Assembly: GCA_041674485.1 (NCBI GenBank)
Contig: JBAYVP010000077.1
Location: forward strand, 1-17,164
Length of the DNA: 17,164 bases
DNA from: JAGXQV01 sp041674485
GTDB taxonomy: Bacteria; Pseudomonadota; Gammaproteobacteria; Burkholderiales; Sulfuricellaceae
Reading direction: 5' to 3'
Of the stretch, positions 1 through 6,934 are shown one piece after another; the stretch's first letter is position 1; each line of letters begins with the position of its first letter. The translations under genes were made by a program, and so were the position numbers. Below the pieces are notes generated by a model. It had not been told where the DNA came from. It did not search any database and worked only from the letters and a program-made list of their open reading frames with translations.

Positions 1-133
1 AAAGCATGAGGGGGTTTCCTCTGCGTCCTCCGCGTCCTCTGCGGTGAAAAAGGTTTTGTCTTTATGGGTTGCCGTCATGAGTCGAGCCTTCAGCACAAAT
101 AATGTTAACGATATTTGCGCGCAGCTGTACTAG
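1..133. repeat. Left copy of 133-bp window-flanking inverted repeat
   Basis: Positions 1-133 are the reverse complement of 16911-17043, with one mismatch seen on hand alignment (near 14-16). Both copies end in CTAG on the inner side. The outer part is one arm of a palindrome made of CTCTGCGTCCTC-type units, whose other arm lies beyond the left edge; at the right copy both arms are present. No coding potential is evident. This is seen directly. Its nature (large mobile unit, dispersed repeat, or repeat at which an assembly broke) is not decided by the sequence. Confidence 0.9.
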
Positions 134-541
134 TCACTTACTGGCCAAGTCACAAGCAATTGGTGCCAAGAACATATCGTAGATCAAGCACTGGAGCGGC
201 TTTCCGCAAAAAAACAATGACAGGATTGGCGGGATGGGTTTTCTATCCTGTTCATCCTGTAAATCCTGTCTAAACATCTGTTTGGTTCCGGCTTGGGATG
301 ATTTCCGTTGCCGAATAAAGCGTTTTGTGCAACATTGTTATGGATATCGTCGCTGGGAAGTAACGCCTTCTTGTTTTCAGCACCCAAGCGTGGGAGAATA
401 TCCCCCGGTTCGGTGCGTGTAACTTGCACTTTTGTCCAAACTGAATCGAGGTATAAATAATATAGGGGGCGGAGCTATACCTTGCGCGGCCACGATTTGC
501 GGATTTAGTCGCGTCCTACGGGAATTGCGGCCACGCAAGGT
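134..541. repeat. Gene-free region with short palindromic repeats upstream of the porin gene
   Basis: No credible gene is seen. Around 219-270 there is an imperfect inverted repeat of ACAGGAT/ATCCTGT units. It is followed at 270-293 by a short string (CTAAACATCTGTTTGGTTCC) that recurs at 6075-6094. The stretch 181-205 is similar to 5720-5745 as a direct repeat. A hairpin with 15-nt arms (ATACCTTGCG... with one mismatch) lies at 477-491 and 529-543. An AT-rich TATAAATAATAT block at 453-464 could be a -10 region for the downstream genes, but no convincing -35 accompanies it. Confidence 0.6.
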
Positions 542-655
542 ATGGTAAAGCGACATGGCCGGCTGTTGCTTCCGCGTCTCCGCGTAGAATCCTATCGTTT
601 TACCTGCTCCGGCCTCTCTGATAGAGATAGAGGCGACAAACTCGGGAGAACACTG

Positions 656-1963
656 GTGGGAAAATTTAATTTTTTTGGTTGGCACAGGGAAAACCAAGCA
701 CCGCCATTATTTCCGGGCGCGTGGGGGGGGCTCGTACTGTTGGCGCTCGGCAATATTCCCGCCTTTGCCGAAGAAAGTCTGCGCCTGAGCGGTTTCGGCA
801 CCCTTGGCTATGCTTACGACGACAAGCCGGATATTGCTCCCGCCCGCGACGTCAATCAATTGCCGAAAAACGGCTATGCCACCGCGCCCGGCTGGCTGGT
901 GGATTCCCGCTTGGGCGTGCAGATCGAATATGGCGTCAGCCCAAATATCGACCTGGTTGGGCAGTTGGTTTTACGCGACCAGTTCAGGGCCGATTTCAAT
1001 AGCTCCACAGAGCTGGCCTATGCCTCCATAAGAGCGCAGCCTCAACTGGATATCCGCGTCGGGCGCATCAACTACGACGCCTTTATGATGTCCGACTACC
1101 GCAATGTGGGCTATGCCTATCTCTGGGTGCGTCCGCCAAGGGAGTTTTACGGCTGGACGCCGATTTTCTCGGTGAATGGCATTGATGCCGCATATAATTT
1201 ACTCACCGACGACTTTCTCGCCGACGACGCGCGCTGGCGCGTCAAGGTGCAGGCGGGAAGCAGTAGCTATTCGGCGCCCTTGGGCGGCAAGAACGGCGGT
1301 TATGACTTCAATACCGACAATTTGACGGCGCTGTCCGTTACGCGGCAGAGCGGATCATGGCGTTTGAAAGCAGCCCATTCGCGTTACACCAAAGATGGAG
1401 AAATTCCGCTTTTCAACCCACTGTTCCAGGGACTGGAATCGGTGGCCGCAGCCGGGATTCCCCTGGTCAGTGCAGAGGCTGCGGACTTACGCAAAAACGT
1501 CACCGTTAGAGCAAAAACCAGCTATACCACGCTCGGCGCGGTATATGACGACGGCACATGGCTGCTTCAGGGCGAACTGGGTTATTCGACTTCGGCAGTC
1601 AACGCGGCGCAACACGGGCGCATGGGCTATTTGAGCATCGGTCGCCGCCTGGGCGACTGGACGCCTTTTGTGATGCTGGCCGCAGCGGTTCCTGACAACG
1701 ACATACGCTATGCCGCTGCCGATTGGGGAGCTTACAACGCCAAACTGCGAGACCCCACGCTCAATATAATAAACGCCACCCGGATTGAGCAAAGCACCCT
1801 ATCCGTCGGCGCGCGCTGGGATTTTTCCCGGCAGGCGGCGCTCAAGCTGCAATGGGATAGAACGAATGTCCAACCTTCCGGTTTTGGCCTGTGGTGGCGC
1901 GCTCCAGGCAGCCCAACCAGTCGCATCGACTTGCTTACCGCCACTCTGGATTTCATGTTTTGA
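656..1963 (+). CDS. Outer-membrane porin-like beta-barrel protein
   Basis: Predicted 435-residue outer-membrane protein. I chose the GTG at 656 because GGGAG at 644-648 lies 7 nt upstream and the product then starts with a plausible signal peptide: a hydrophobic stretch GGLVLLALG followed by AFA, with cleavage near residue 38. The longer reading from 542 adds repeat-derived residues. The mature part alternates polar and hydrophobic residues in beta-strand style with many aromatic girdle residues and ends in LDFMF. A terminal Phe is the usual BAM recognition signal of outer-membrane barrels. No substrate can be read from the sequence. The stop codon is two bases before the next gene's ATG, so the two are surely co-transcribed. 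Porin-like proteins paired with a small PstS-like protein are common in betaproteobacteria (family knowledge). Confidence is high for the barrel, low for the solute. Confidence 0.85.
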   Translation: MGKFNFFGWHRENQAPPLFPGAWGGLVLLALGNIPAFAEESLRLSGFGTLGYAYDDKPDIAPARDVNQLPKNGYATAPGWLVDSRLGVQIEYGVSPNIDLVGQLVLRDQFRADFNSSTELAYASIRAQPQLDIRVGRINYDAFMMSDYRNVGYAYLWVRPPREFYGWTPIFSVNGIDAAYNLLTDDFLADDARWRVKVQAGSSSYSAPLGGKNGGYDFNTDNLTALSVTRQSGSWRLKAAHSRYTKDGEIPLFNPLFQGLESVAAAGIPLVSAEAADLRKNVTVRAKTSYTTLGAVYDDGTWLLQGELGYSTSAVNAAQHGRMGYLSIGRRLGDWTPFVMLAAAVPDNDIRYAAADWGAYNAKLRDPTLNIINATRIEQSTLSVGARWDFSRQAALKLQWDRTNVQPSGFGLWWRAPGSPTSRIDLLTATLDFMF

Positions 1964-1965
1964 TT

Positions 1966-2415
1966 ATGCGCAGGGTACTGATAAAACACACTATTATCTG
2001 CTTGCTGAGCGTGGCTTGGCCGCTGGCTGCGCGCGCCGACATCGCCGTTATCGTTCACCCCGACAACCCGGTGCAAAGCATGACGCCGCGCGAAGTCTCC
2101 AATCTGTATCTGGGGCGCGCCCGGAGCTTCAGCGCGGATAGCCACGGCACGCCATTGCCGGCGTCGGTCTACGAGCAGCCGGCGGACAGCGGCGTGCGCG
2201 AAATATTCTTTCGCACGCTGAACGGCATGGATATCAAGCAACTCAATGCCTATTGGGCGCGGTTGCGTTTCAGCGGCGAAGTATTGCCGCCGGCGATTTT
2301 ACCGGACAGTCGGGCGGTCGTCGAAACGGTGAGCCGCAAGCGTAGCGCCATCGGCTATGTGGATGCAGCCGCCGTCAACAGCGCAGTGAAGGTCGTCCTG
2401 CGCTTGAAGGAGTGA
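1966..2415 (+). CDS. Small PstS-like periplasmic substrate-binding protein
   Basis: A 149-residue protein with a signal peptide (MRR, a hydrophobic core, then ARA at residue 24), so probably periplasmic. The mature part carries the pattern of the short phosphate-ABC-transporter-binding-protein family: DIAVIVHPDNP near residues 25-35, LYLGRARSF, a central R..FF segment, YWARLRFSG, and a C-terminal SAIGYVDA block. The length of about 150 residues fits that short family and not full PstS (about 320-350). The ATG at 1966 starts 2 nt after the porin stop; an upstream in-frame extension lies inside the porin gene and is ignored. No ABC permease or ATPase is nearby, so transport is not the obvious role. 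A ligand-presenting partner for the downstream sensor kinase is my inference. It could equally serve the porin. Confidence 0.82.
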   Translation: MRRVLIKHTIICLLSVAWPLAARADIAVIVHPDNPVQSMTPREVSNLYLGRARSFSADSHGTPLPASVYEQPADSGVREIFFRTLNGMDIKQLNAYWARLRFSGEVLPPAILPDSRAVVETVSRKRSAIGYVDAAAVNSAVKVVLRLKE

Positions 2416-2514
2416 CGACTTTACGCCATACCCATTTTGCAGCGTGAGCCGCATCCACCTTATCTTGCGTCGGCACGGTGGTTGCGGCTCATGCTTATCC
2501 ACCCTACTTCCGAA
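2416..2514. repeat. Palindromic repeat of the GTAGGGTGGATAAGC type
   Basis: Contains arms GAGCCGCATCCACC (about 2443-2456) and GGTGGTTGCGGCTC (about 2477-2490), complementary with one mismatch, followed by CTTATCCACCCTAC. A related unit (GTAGGGTGGATAAGC...GCATCCACC) occurs at 8398-8426. It separates the binding-protein gene from the kinase. No ORF of note. Confidence 0.6.
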
Positions 2515-2718
2515 CGTATGGCTGCATTGCAACTTATCGGGAAGGCAATGAATGACCATTGCCTTCTCTTGGAGTTGCAACGCTGCCATGCGCCCGGAAA
2601 ACCGTGCAATCCAGCCCGCAGCCGCTCTCACCACACGGGTACGCGCAAAATATATGACAAAGTTGTTTAGAACCACCATGTTACACATCTTGGCAAGCGG
2701 TCAACGGAGGTTTCTAGG
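2515..2718. mobile_element. Truncated, diverged MITE-like element abutting the kinase start
   Basis: Positions 2556-2718 match the reverse complement of 6119-6280 over about 160 bp with scattered differences. Both end in CTAGG. In the intact copy the terminal inverted repeat reads GTCAACTGAGCTTTCTAGG; here the same end reads GTCAACGGAGGTTTCTAGG (2700-2718). The other terminus is missing, replaced by a long imperfect hairpin (arms about 2515-2550 and 2556-2592, with GGCAATG/CATTGCC next to the loop). The last base of the element is directly before the kinase ATG. The element codes for no transposase and would be non-autonomous. Confidence 0.75.
2706..2710 (+). promoter_or_regulatory. Ribosome-binding site of the hybrid kinase, inside a repeat terminus
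   Basis: GGAGG lies 8 nt before the ATG at 2719 and fixes the start. It falls inside the terminal repeat of the truncated MITE-like element. The homologous bases of the intact copy read TGAGC and would not serve as a Shine-Dalgarno site. Confidence 0.75.
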
Positions 2719-5700
2719 ATGATGCCAATGCCTTTGCTCAGCGGGCGACTTGAAATCCGCCTGATCGCCATTGCCGGCCTGGGCTTGCTCTTGTTCTCGG
2801 TTATCGCCGGCATCTTCACCTACAACTATGCCTATCGACACCAGCTCGAACTGGCGAAGTCGCTGCAACAGCAGCTTGTGCGCACCGTGCAAGCCCAGGC
2901 CGAAGTCGCCGCTTTTGCGGCCAACGAAAAAATCGCCCAGGGCGTACTCAACGGCCTGCTCGCCAACCCCATCGTCCAAGCCGCGCGCATCGAATCGGAA
3001 GGCTTCCAGATCGAAATGGGCGCGCGCAAGAACATCGGCTTCAGTGACGGCAACGTGTATCCCTTGCTCTCTCCGGTCGATCAGAGCGAACGTATCGGTA
3101 CGCTGGTAGTAGTCCAAAACGATAGTCAGGTTGGCGGCATGGCGGCGCAAACCGCCGTGTTTCAGACCACGCTGCTGCTGTTGCAGGTGCTGATCGCCGT
3201 TATCATCATGGCCGTTGTGTTGCGCATCATGATGATCATACCCATCACCCGCCTGGCGCAGGCCATGAGCACAATCCAGCCCGGCAGCGCAATGCGTTTG
3301 GCTATTGACGAAAAACACGCGACGGACGAAATCGGGCTGCTGTCGAAAAGCGTCAATGCCATACTCGATGCGGCGGAAACCGCTATCGACGAAGTAAAAG
3401 CGCAACGCAACGAACTGGAGGTGGCAAACCGCATAGCGGAAGACGCCACCAAAACAAAATCCATGTTCCTCGCGAACATGAGCCACGAAATCCGCACTCC
3501 GATGAACGCCATCATCGGCATGGCCTACCTTGCGCTCAAGACCAAGCTGACGCCGCGCCAGAAGAGCTATATCGTCAATGTGCATAACGCGGCCAATTCC
3601 TTGCTCGGCATTCTCAACGACATCCTGGATTTCACCAAGGTGGAAGCCGGCAAGCTGGAGCTGGAACAAGCGCGCTTCGTGCTCGAAGACGTGGTCGGCA
3701 ATGCGCTGTCGCTGCTGCGCCAGCGCGCGCAGGAGAAGGAAATCGAACTGCTGTTCGACATTGCCGACCCGCGGCTGCTCGGCGACAGCGGCGCGCTGCT
3801 GGGCGATGCGCTACGCCTCGGGCAAATATTGATCAACCTGCTGTCGAACTCGGTCAAATTCACCCACCAGGGCTACGTCAAGCTGACCGTCAACATTGAA
3901 GAACGCAGCGACGACGACATGTTGCTGCGCTTTAACACGAGCGACACCGGCATCGGCATGACCCCCGAACAACTGGGCAACCTGTTCCAGGAATTCACCC
4001 AGGCCGACGGCTCGACCACCCGCAAATACGGCGGCACCGGGCTGGGGCTGACGATCTCGAAGAAATTCGTCGAAATGATGGGCGGGCGCATCTGGGTCGA
4101 AAGCGCGCCGGGCGTGGGGTCGAGCTTCATCTTCACCGCCCGTTTCCCGATTGCCAAACCATTGCCGCCCGCAGCCGTGTTGCCGGGCGTCGATATGTTG
4201 CGCGTGCTGGTGGTGGACGACCAGCCGGAAGCCCGGCTGGTGCTGGTGCATTTGCTCACCGCGCTTGGCGTCGGTGCGGCGCGCGACCGGCAAATCGCTT
4301 GCGCCGCAGACGGCGCTGCGGCTTTGGCAATGATCCGGGAAGCACTCGATAACGGGCGCCCCTACGACCTGCTGCTGCTGGATTGGGTCATGCCGGAAAT
4401 GGATGGCGGCGGCGTGCTGCAAGCGCTGAAAAACAGCGGCATGGATCGCCCGCCGCTGTCGGTGGTGGTTTCCGCCTACGATTCGGAAACCATGCACGAA
4501 GCGGCCGACCTGCTGGGCGCGCATTACTTCCTGCCCAAGCCGATCTTGCCCGAAGCGCTACGCAAGCTGCTCAACGCGCTGACCGGAAATAGCGCCGCCG
4601 AATACAGCGACGACCAGGACGGCGCGACCAACACCGACCTTAGCGGAAAACGCATACTGCTGGTGGAAGACAACACGCTTAACCGCGAAGTCGCCACCGA
4701 ATTCCTGAAAGAAGCGGGGTTAGCCATCGACACGGCGGTCAACGGGCGCGAAGCCGTGGAAAAAGTCTTGGCCGGCGATTACCAACTGGTGCTGATGGAC
4801 ATCCAGATGCCCGAGATGGACGGTTTCACGGCCACCCGGCTGATACGCGCCGACGCGCGCTTTGGCGCGCTTCCCATCATCGCGATGACCGCCCACGCGA
4901 TGGCCGGCGACCGCGAGCGCAGCCTGGAAGCCGGGATGAACGACCACATCACCAAGCCAATCGACCCCGATGTGCTGTATGCCACGTTGAAAAAATGGCT
5001 GGGCGGGGGTCAGAGGACAGAGGACAAAGGACAGAGGACAGAAAAAGACTTTCTTCGTTCCGATTTGAATGTGCAAGCGGGTTCGGAACCGGGGAGTATT
5101 CCTTCGATGGATGGCATAGACATCCGCGAGGGTTTGCGCAACCACATGGAGAAGAACGCCTTTTACTTGCGCATTCTGCGGATTTTCCAGCGCGATTTCG
5201 GCGATTCCGACAGCCGTATGCACGGCCTGATCGAGCACGGCAAGCTGGTGGAAGCGCGACGTTTGGCACACTCCGTCAAATCCTGCGCCGCCACCATAGG
5301 CGCGATGCCGCTTTCCGCCCACGCCATGGAGCTCGAATTGGCGCTGGCCGATGGTCGGGTCAATGCCGCGCTGGTGGACAACTTCGCCGCTGCGGCGCGC
5401 CATATCGCCCAGTCGCTCCAGGCGCTGCCGACGGAAACGCAGCCGGTTGCCTGCGCGCAAGGCGCCGACGCGGAAACGATCCTGCCGCTGCTAACCAGAC
5501 TCGAAGCGCTGTTGGCCGACGACGACGCTGCTGCGGACGACGCGTTCCAGGCATTGCGCAAGGCCATTGCCGATCCCCGGTTCGACGCCTTGCTGGACAA
5601 GATAAGCGTCCAGATCGAAGATGTGGAATACAAAAAGGCTACAAAACTGCTCGCCGAACTCAAATTGAAATTGACTGGCGACAACGCCACCTCAGCGGAA

Positions 5701-5721
5701 CGGAGATTTCCAGAGTCATAG
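2719..5721 (+). CDS. Hybrid sensor histidine kinase with two receiver domains and an HPt domain
   Basis: 1000 residues, BarA/ArcB-like tripartite architecture, inner membrane. TM1 is about residues 13-33, a periplasmic sensor segment about 34-150, TM2 about 151-174, then a HAMP-like linker and a short coiled coil to about 245. HisKA: MSHEIRTPMN with phospho-accepting His256. HATPase: N-box N373/N377, DTGIGM 409-414, GGTGLGL 438-444. REC1 from about 494: acidic pair D500/D501, acceptor D555, S585, K607. REC2 from about 644: E650/D651, acceptor D694, T724, K746. HPt about 800-900: AHSVKSCAATIGA with His851. All phosphorelay residues are present, so a His-Asp-Asp-His relay is expected. The residues after the HPt domain (about 905-1000) are not assigned. 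The linker around 762-776 is encoded by a low-complexity repeat. No response regulator with a DNA-binding domain is in the window. The ligand is unknown; the PstS-like neighbour upstream is a candidate partner (inference). Confidence 0.93.
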   Translation: MMPMPLLSGRLEIRLIAIAGLGLLLFSVIAGIFTYNYAYRHQLELAKSLQQQLVRTVQAQAEVAAFAANEKIAQGVLNGLLANPIVQAARIESEGFQIEMGARKNIGFSDGNVYPLLSPVDQSERIGTLVVVQNDSQVGGMAAQTAVFQTTLLLLQVLIAVIIMAVVLRIMMIIPITRLAQAMSTIQPGSAMRLAIDEKHATDEIGLLSKSVNAILDAAETAIDEVKAQRNELEVANRIAEDATKTKSMFLANMSHEIRTPMNAIIGMAYLALKTKLTPRQKSYIVNVHNAANSLLGILNDILDFTKVEAGKLELEQARFVLEDVVGNALSLLRQRAQEKEIELLFDIADPRLLGDSGALLGDALRLGQILINLLSNSVKFTHQGYVKLTVNIEERSDDDMLLRFNTSDTGIGMTPEQLGNLFQEFTQADGSTTRKYGGTGLGLTISKKFVEMMGGRIWVESAPGVGSSFIFTARFPIAKPLPPAAVLPGVDMLRVLVVDDQPEARLVLVHLLTALGVGAARDRQIACAADGAAALAMIREALDNGRPYDLLLLDWVMPEMDGGGVLQALKNSGMDRPPLSVVVSAYDSETMHEAADLLGAHYFLPKPILPEALRKLLNALTGNSAAEYSDDQDGATNTDLSGKRILLVEDNTLNREVATEFLKEAGLAIDTAVNGREAVEKVLAGDYQLVLMDIQMPEMDGFTATRLIRADARFGALPIIAMTAHAMAGDRERSLEAGMNDHITKPIDPDVLYATLKKWLGGGQRTEDKGQRTEKDFLRSDLNVQAGSEPGSIPSMDGIDIREGLRNHMEKNAFYLRILRIFQRDFGDSDSRMHGLIEHGKLVEARRLAHSVKSCAATIGAMPLSAHAMELELALADGRVNAALVDNFAAAARHIAQSLQALPTETQPVACAQGADAETILPLLTRLEALLADDDAAADDAFQALRKAIADPRFDALLDKISVQIEDVEYKKATKLLAELKLKLTGDNATSAERRFPES
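5011..5041 (+). repeat. Tandem low-complexity repeat inside the kinase gene
   Basis: Degenerate tandem copies of CAGAGGA/AGGACA units encode QRTEDK-GQRTEK, in frame, between the second receiver and the HPt domain. The reading frame is kept and the position is a domain linker, so it is probably tolerated as a spacer. Confidence 0.7.
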
Positions 5722-6085
5722 ATCAAGCACCGGCGCGGTTCTCCGGGTGATTCTTTTTCACCGCAGAGACGCTTCAGGCGCGGAGAAATACAATGGAGGG
5801 CGAAACCATACCGTTACTCTACAAAATCTCTGCGTCTGAAGCGCCTCTGCGGTAAATATTTTTGGTTCCGGCTTTCTGATCGTTCCCACGCTTCGGCGCT
5901 CATCGTTACACACAAGTCGGAGCGGGAAGCCCCTCCCCCTTCAAGGGGGAGGCTGGGAGGGTGATGGGGTAGAACGACACAGGCTAAATCAATATCTTAC
6001 ATTGTCGCCTGTGACTTCCACCCCATCCCCACCCTAACCCTCCCGCTTTCCGGGGAGGGAACGCCGCACTCCATCTAAACATCTG
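5722..6085. repeat. Gene-free repeat block downstream of the kinase
   Basis: Three structures are visible. An inverted repeat (about 5760-5787 with 5826-5853, ACCGCAGAGACGC-type arms of about 28 nt with a few mismatches) could form a large hairpin in the kinase transcript. A short GGTTCCGGC string follows at 5863-5873. A second inverted repeat about 5930-6060 has arms of the CCCTCCC/GGGAGGG and ATGGGGT/ACCCCAT type around a 40-50 nt loop with ACAGGC/GCCTGT at its base. No gene is supported. The first hairpin may serve as a transcriptional boundary, but it lacks the T-tract of a classical terminator directly after the stem. Confidence 0.6.
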
Positions 6086-6115
6086 TTTGGTTCCGGCAAT
6101 CGTCCGGCTTAGGTT
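6086..6115. repeat. Left copy of a 30-bp inverted repeat bracketing sixA
   Basis: TTTGGTTCC-GGCAAT-C-GTCCGGCTTAGGTT at 6086-6115 is the inverse of 6832-6861 with one mismatch. A third copy, diverged at its end, is at 13178-13202, and clipped versions are at 279-292 and 5861-5873. Confidence 0.8.
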
Positions 6116-6118
6116 AAA

Positions 6119-6360
6119 CCTAGAAAGCTCAGTTGACCGCTTGCCATGATGTGTAACATGGTGGTTTTAAACAGCTTTGTCATGCATTTTGCGTTCACCC
6201 GTATGGTGAGAACGCTATGAGCTGGATTGCACGGTTTTCCGGGCGCATGGCGGCGTTGCAACTCCAAGAGAAGGCAATGGAACGACCATTGCGCGTCGTT
6301 GCGCCTTGCCCTGCCCCCGGAAAACCGCACACTCCAGCCCGTTCAACTGAGCTTTCTAGG
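6119..6360. mobile_element. 242-bp MITE-like element with terminal inverted repeats and TTAAA target duplication
   Basis: The termini are CCTAGAAAGCTCAGTTGAC (6119-6137) and its reverse complement at 6341-6360, differing by a one-base insertion. Flanks are TTAAA at 6114-6118 and TTAAA at 6361-6365, as expected for a 5-bp target-site duplication. The interior has a second inverted repeat (about 6230-6280 with 6285-6330, GGTTTTCCGGG/CCCGGAAAACC arms) and no transposase gene. A diverged partial copy lies inverted at 2556-2718. This is a typical non-autonomous miniature element; the mobilising transposase is not in the window. Confidence 0.82.
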
Positions 6361-6813
6361 TTAAAGCAAATCCGGTGAAATCACCAGTTTCAATGTTTTC
6401 TGGTATTCATCGTGGCGATTGCGGTTGGAAAGCCACCATACCGCGCCCTTCTTGATGCTCCAACTGTCCTTGCTGTCCGCCAGCACGTAAGCCGCCACCT
6501 CCCCCAATGTCGGTTGGTGGCCGACCACGACCACGGCGCCTTTGGCATTCGGCCAGCCGATGGCGCCCAGCAGCGCTTCGGCGGAAGCGCCCACGGCGAT
6601 TTCCTTCAACGTCGCGAAATCCGCCGTCAGAGCCTGCGCCGTCTGTTGCGTGCGTCGCGCCGGGCTGGCCACGACCCGATAGCCATCCGGCAAACGCGAC
6701 TTCAACCACGCCGCCATGGCCGCAGCCTGTTTCTCGCCTTTCGCCGTCAATTTGCGCCCGCTATCCGGAAAGCCGTCCTCGGCCTCGGCATGACGCCATA
6801 AAATCAATTCCAT
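6361..6813 (-). CDS. sixA: SixA-type phosphohistidine phosphatase (histidine phosphatase superfamily)
   Basis: 150 residues, the usual SixA length. The N-terminus has the RHG-type motif LILWRHAEAEDG with catalytic His8 and Arg7. ASPARRT near 49-55 supplies the second arginine, and VVVVGHQPTLGE holds the second histidine, His99. SixA removes phosphate from histidines of HPt domains (ArcB in Escherichia coli); this is family knowledge. The ATG at 6813 is preceded by GGAG about 6 nt away. The stop codon TAA is part of the TTAAA duplication of the adjacent MITE-like element, so the insertion sits exactly at the gene end. The gene converges on the HPt-bearing kinase about 640 bp away, which makes that HPt a reasonable substrate (inference). 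sixA is also bracketed by 30-bp inverted repeats. It is unlikely to belong functionally to the jet operon upstream of it. Confidence 0.88.
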   Translation of the reverse strand: MELILWRHAEAEDGFPDSGRKLTAKGEKQAAAMAAWLKSRLPDGYRVVASPARRTQQTAQALTADFATLKEIAVGASAEALLGAIGWPNAKGAVVVVGHQPTLGEVAAYVLADSKDSWSIKKGAVWWLSNRNRHDEYQKTLKLVISPDLL

Positions 6814-6831
6814 GTGTACTCCATTTCAGTA

Positions 6832-6861
6832 AACCTAAGCCGGACTATTGCCGGAACCAAA
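6832..6861. repeat. Right copy of the 30-bp inverted repeat bracketing sixA
   Basis: Reverse complement of 6086-6115 with one mismatch. It lies about 20 bp upstream of the sixA start codon. Directly outside it, 6862-6887 (AATATTTGCGCGC...CTGTAC) resembles the inner end of the window-flanking repeat at about 110-131. Confidence 0.8.
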
Positions 6862-6934
6862 ACAATATTTGCGCGCTACTGTACGAGTTGCACGGTGCTC
6901 TCGCAATGAATAAATGCCCGATTGTCCGGGTTCG

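Noticed and set aside
542..655. N-terminal extension of the porin gene
   Set aside because: It has no ribosome site, begins within a hairpin, and would bury the signal peptide about 75 residues inside the protein.
2701..3669. 322-codon open frame on the minus strand
   Set aside because: Antisense to the hybrid kinase; product is rich in His, Gln and Asp without family features.
4720..5460. 246-codon minus-strand frame and the neighbouring frame 3811-4524
   Set aside because: Both are shadows of the receiver and HPt regions of the kinase gene.
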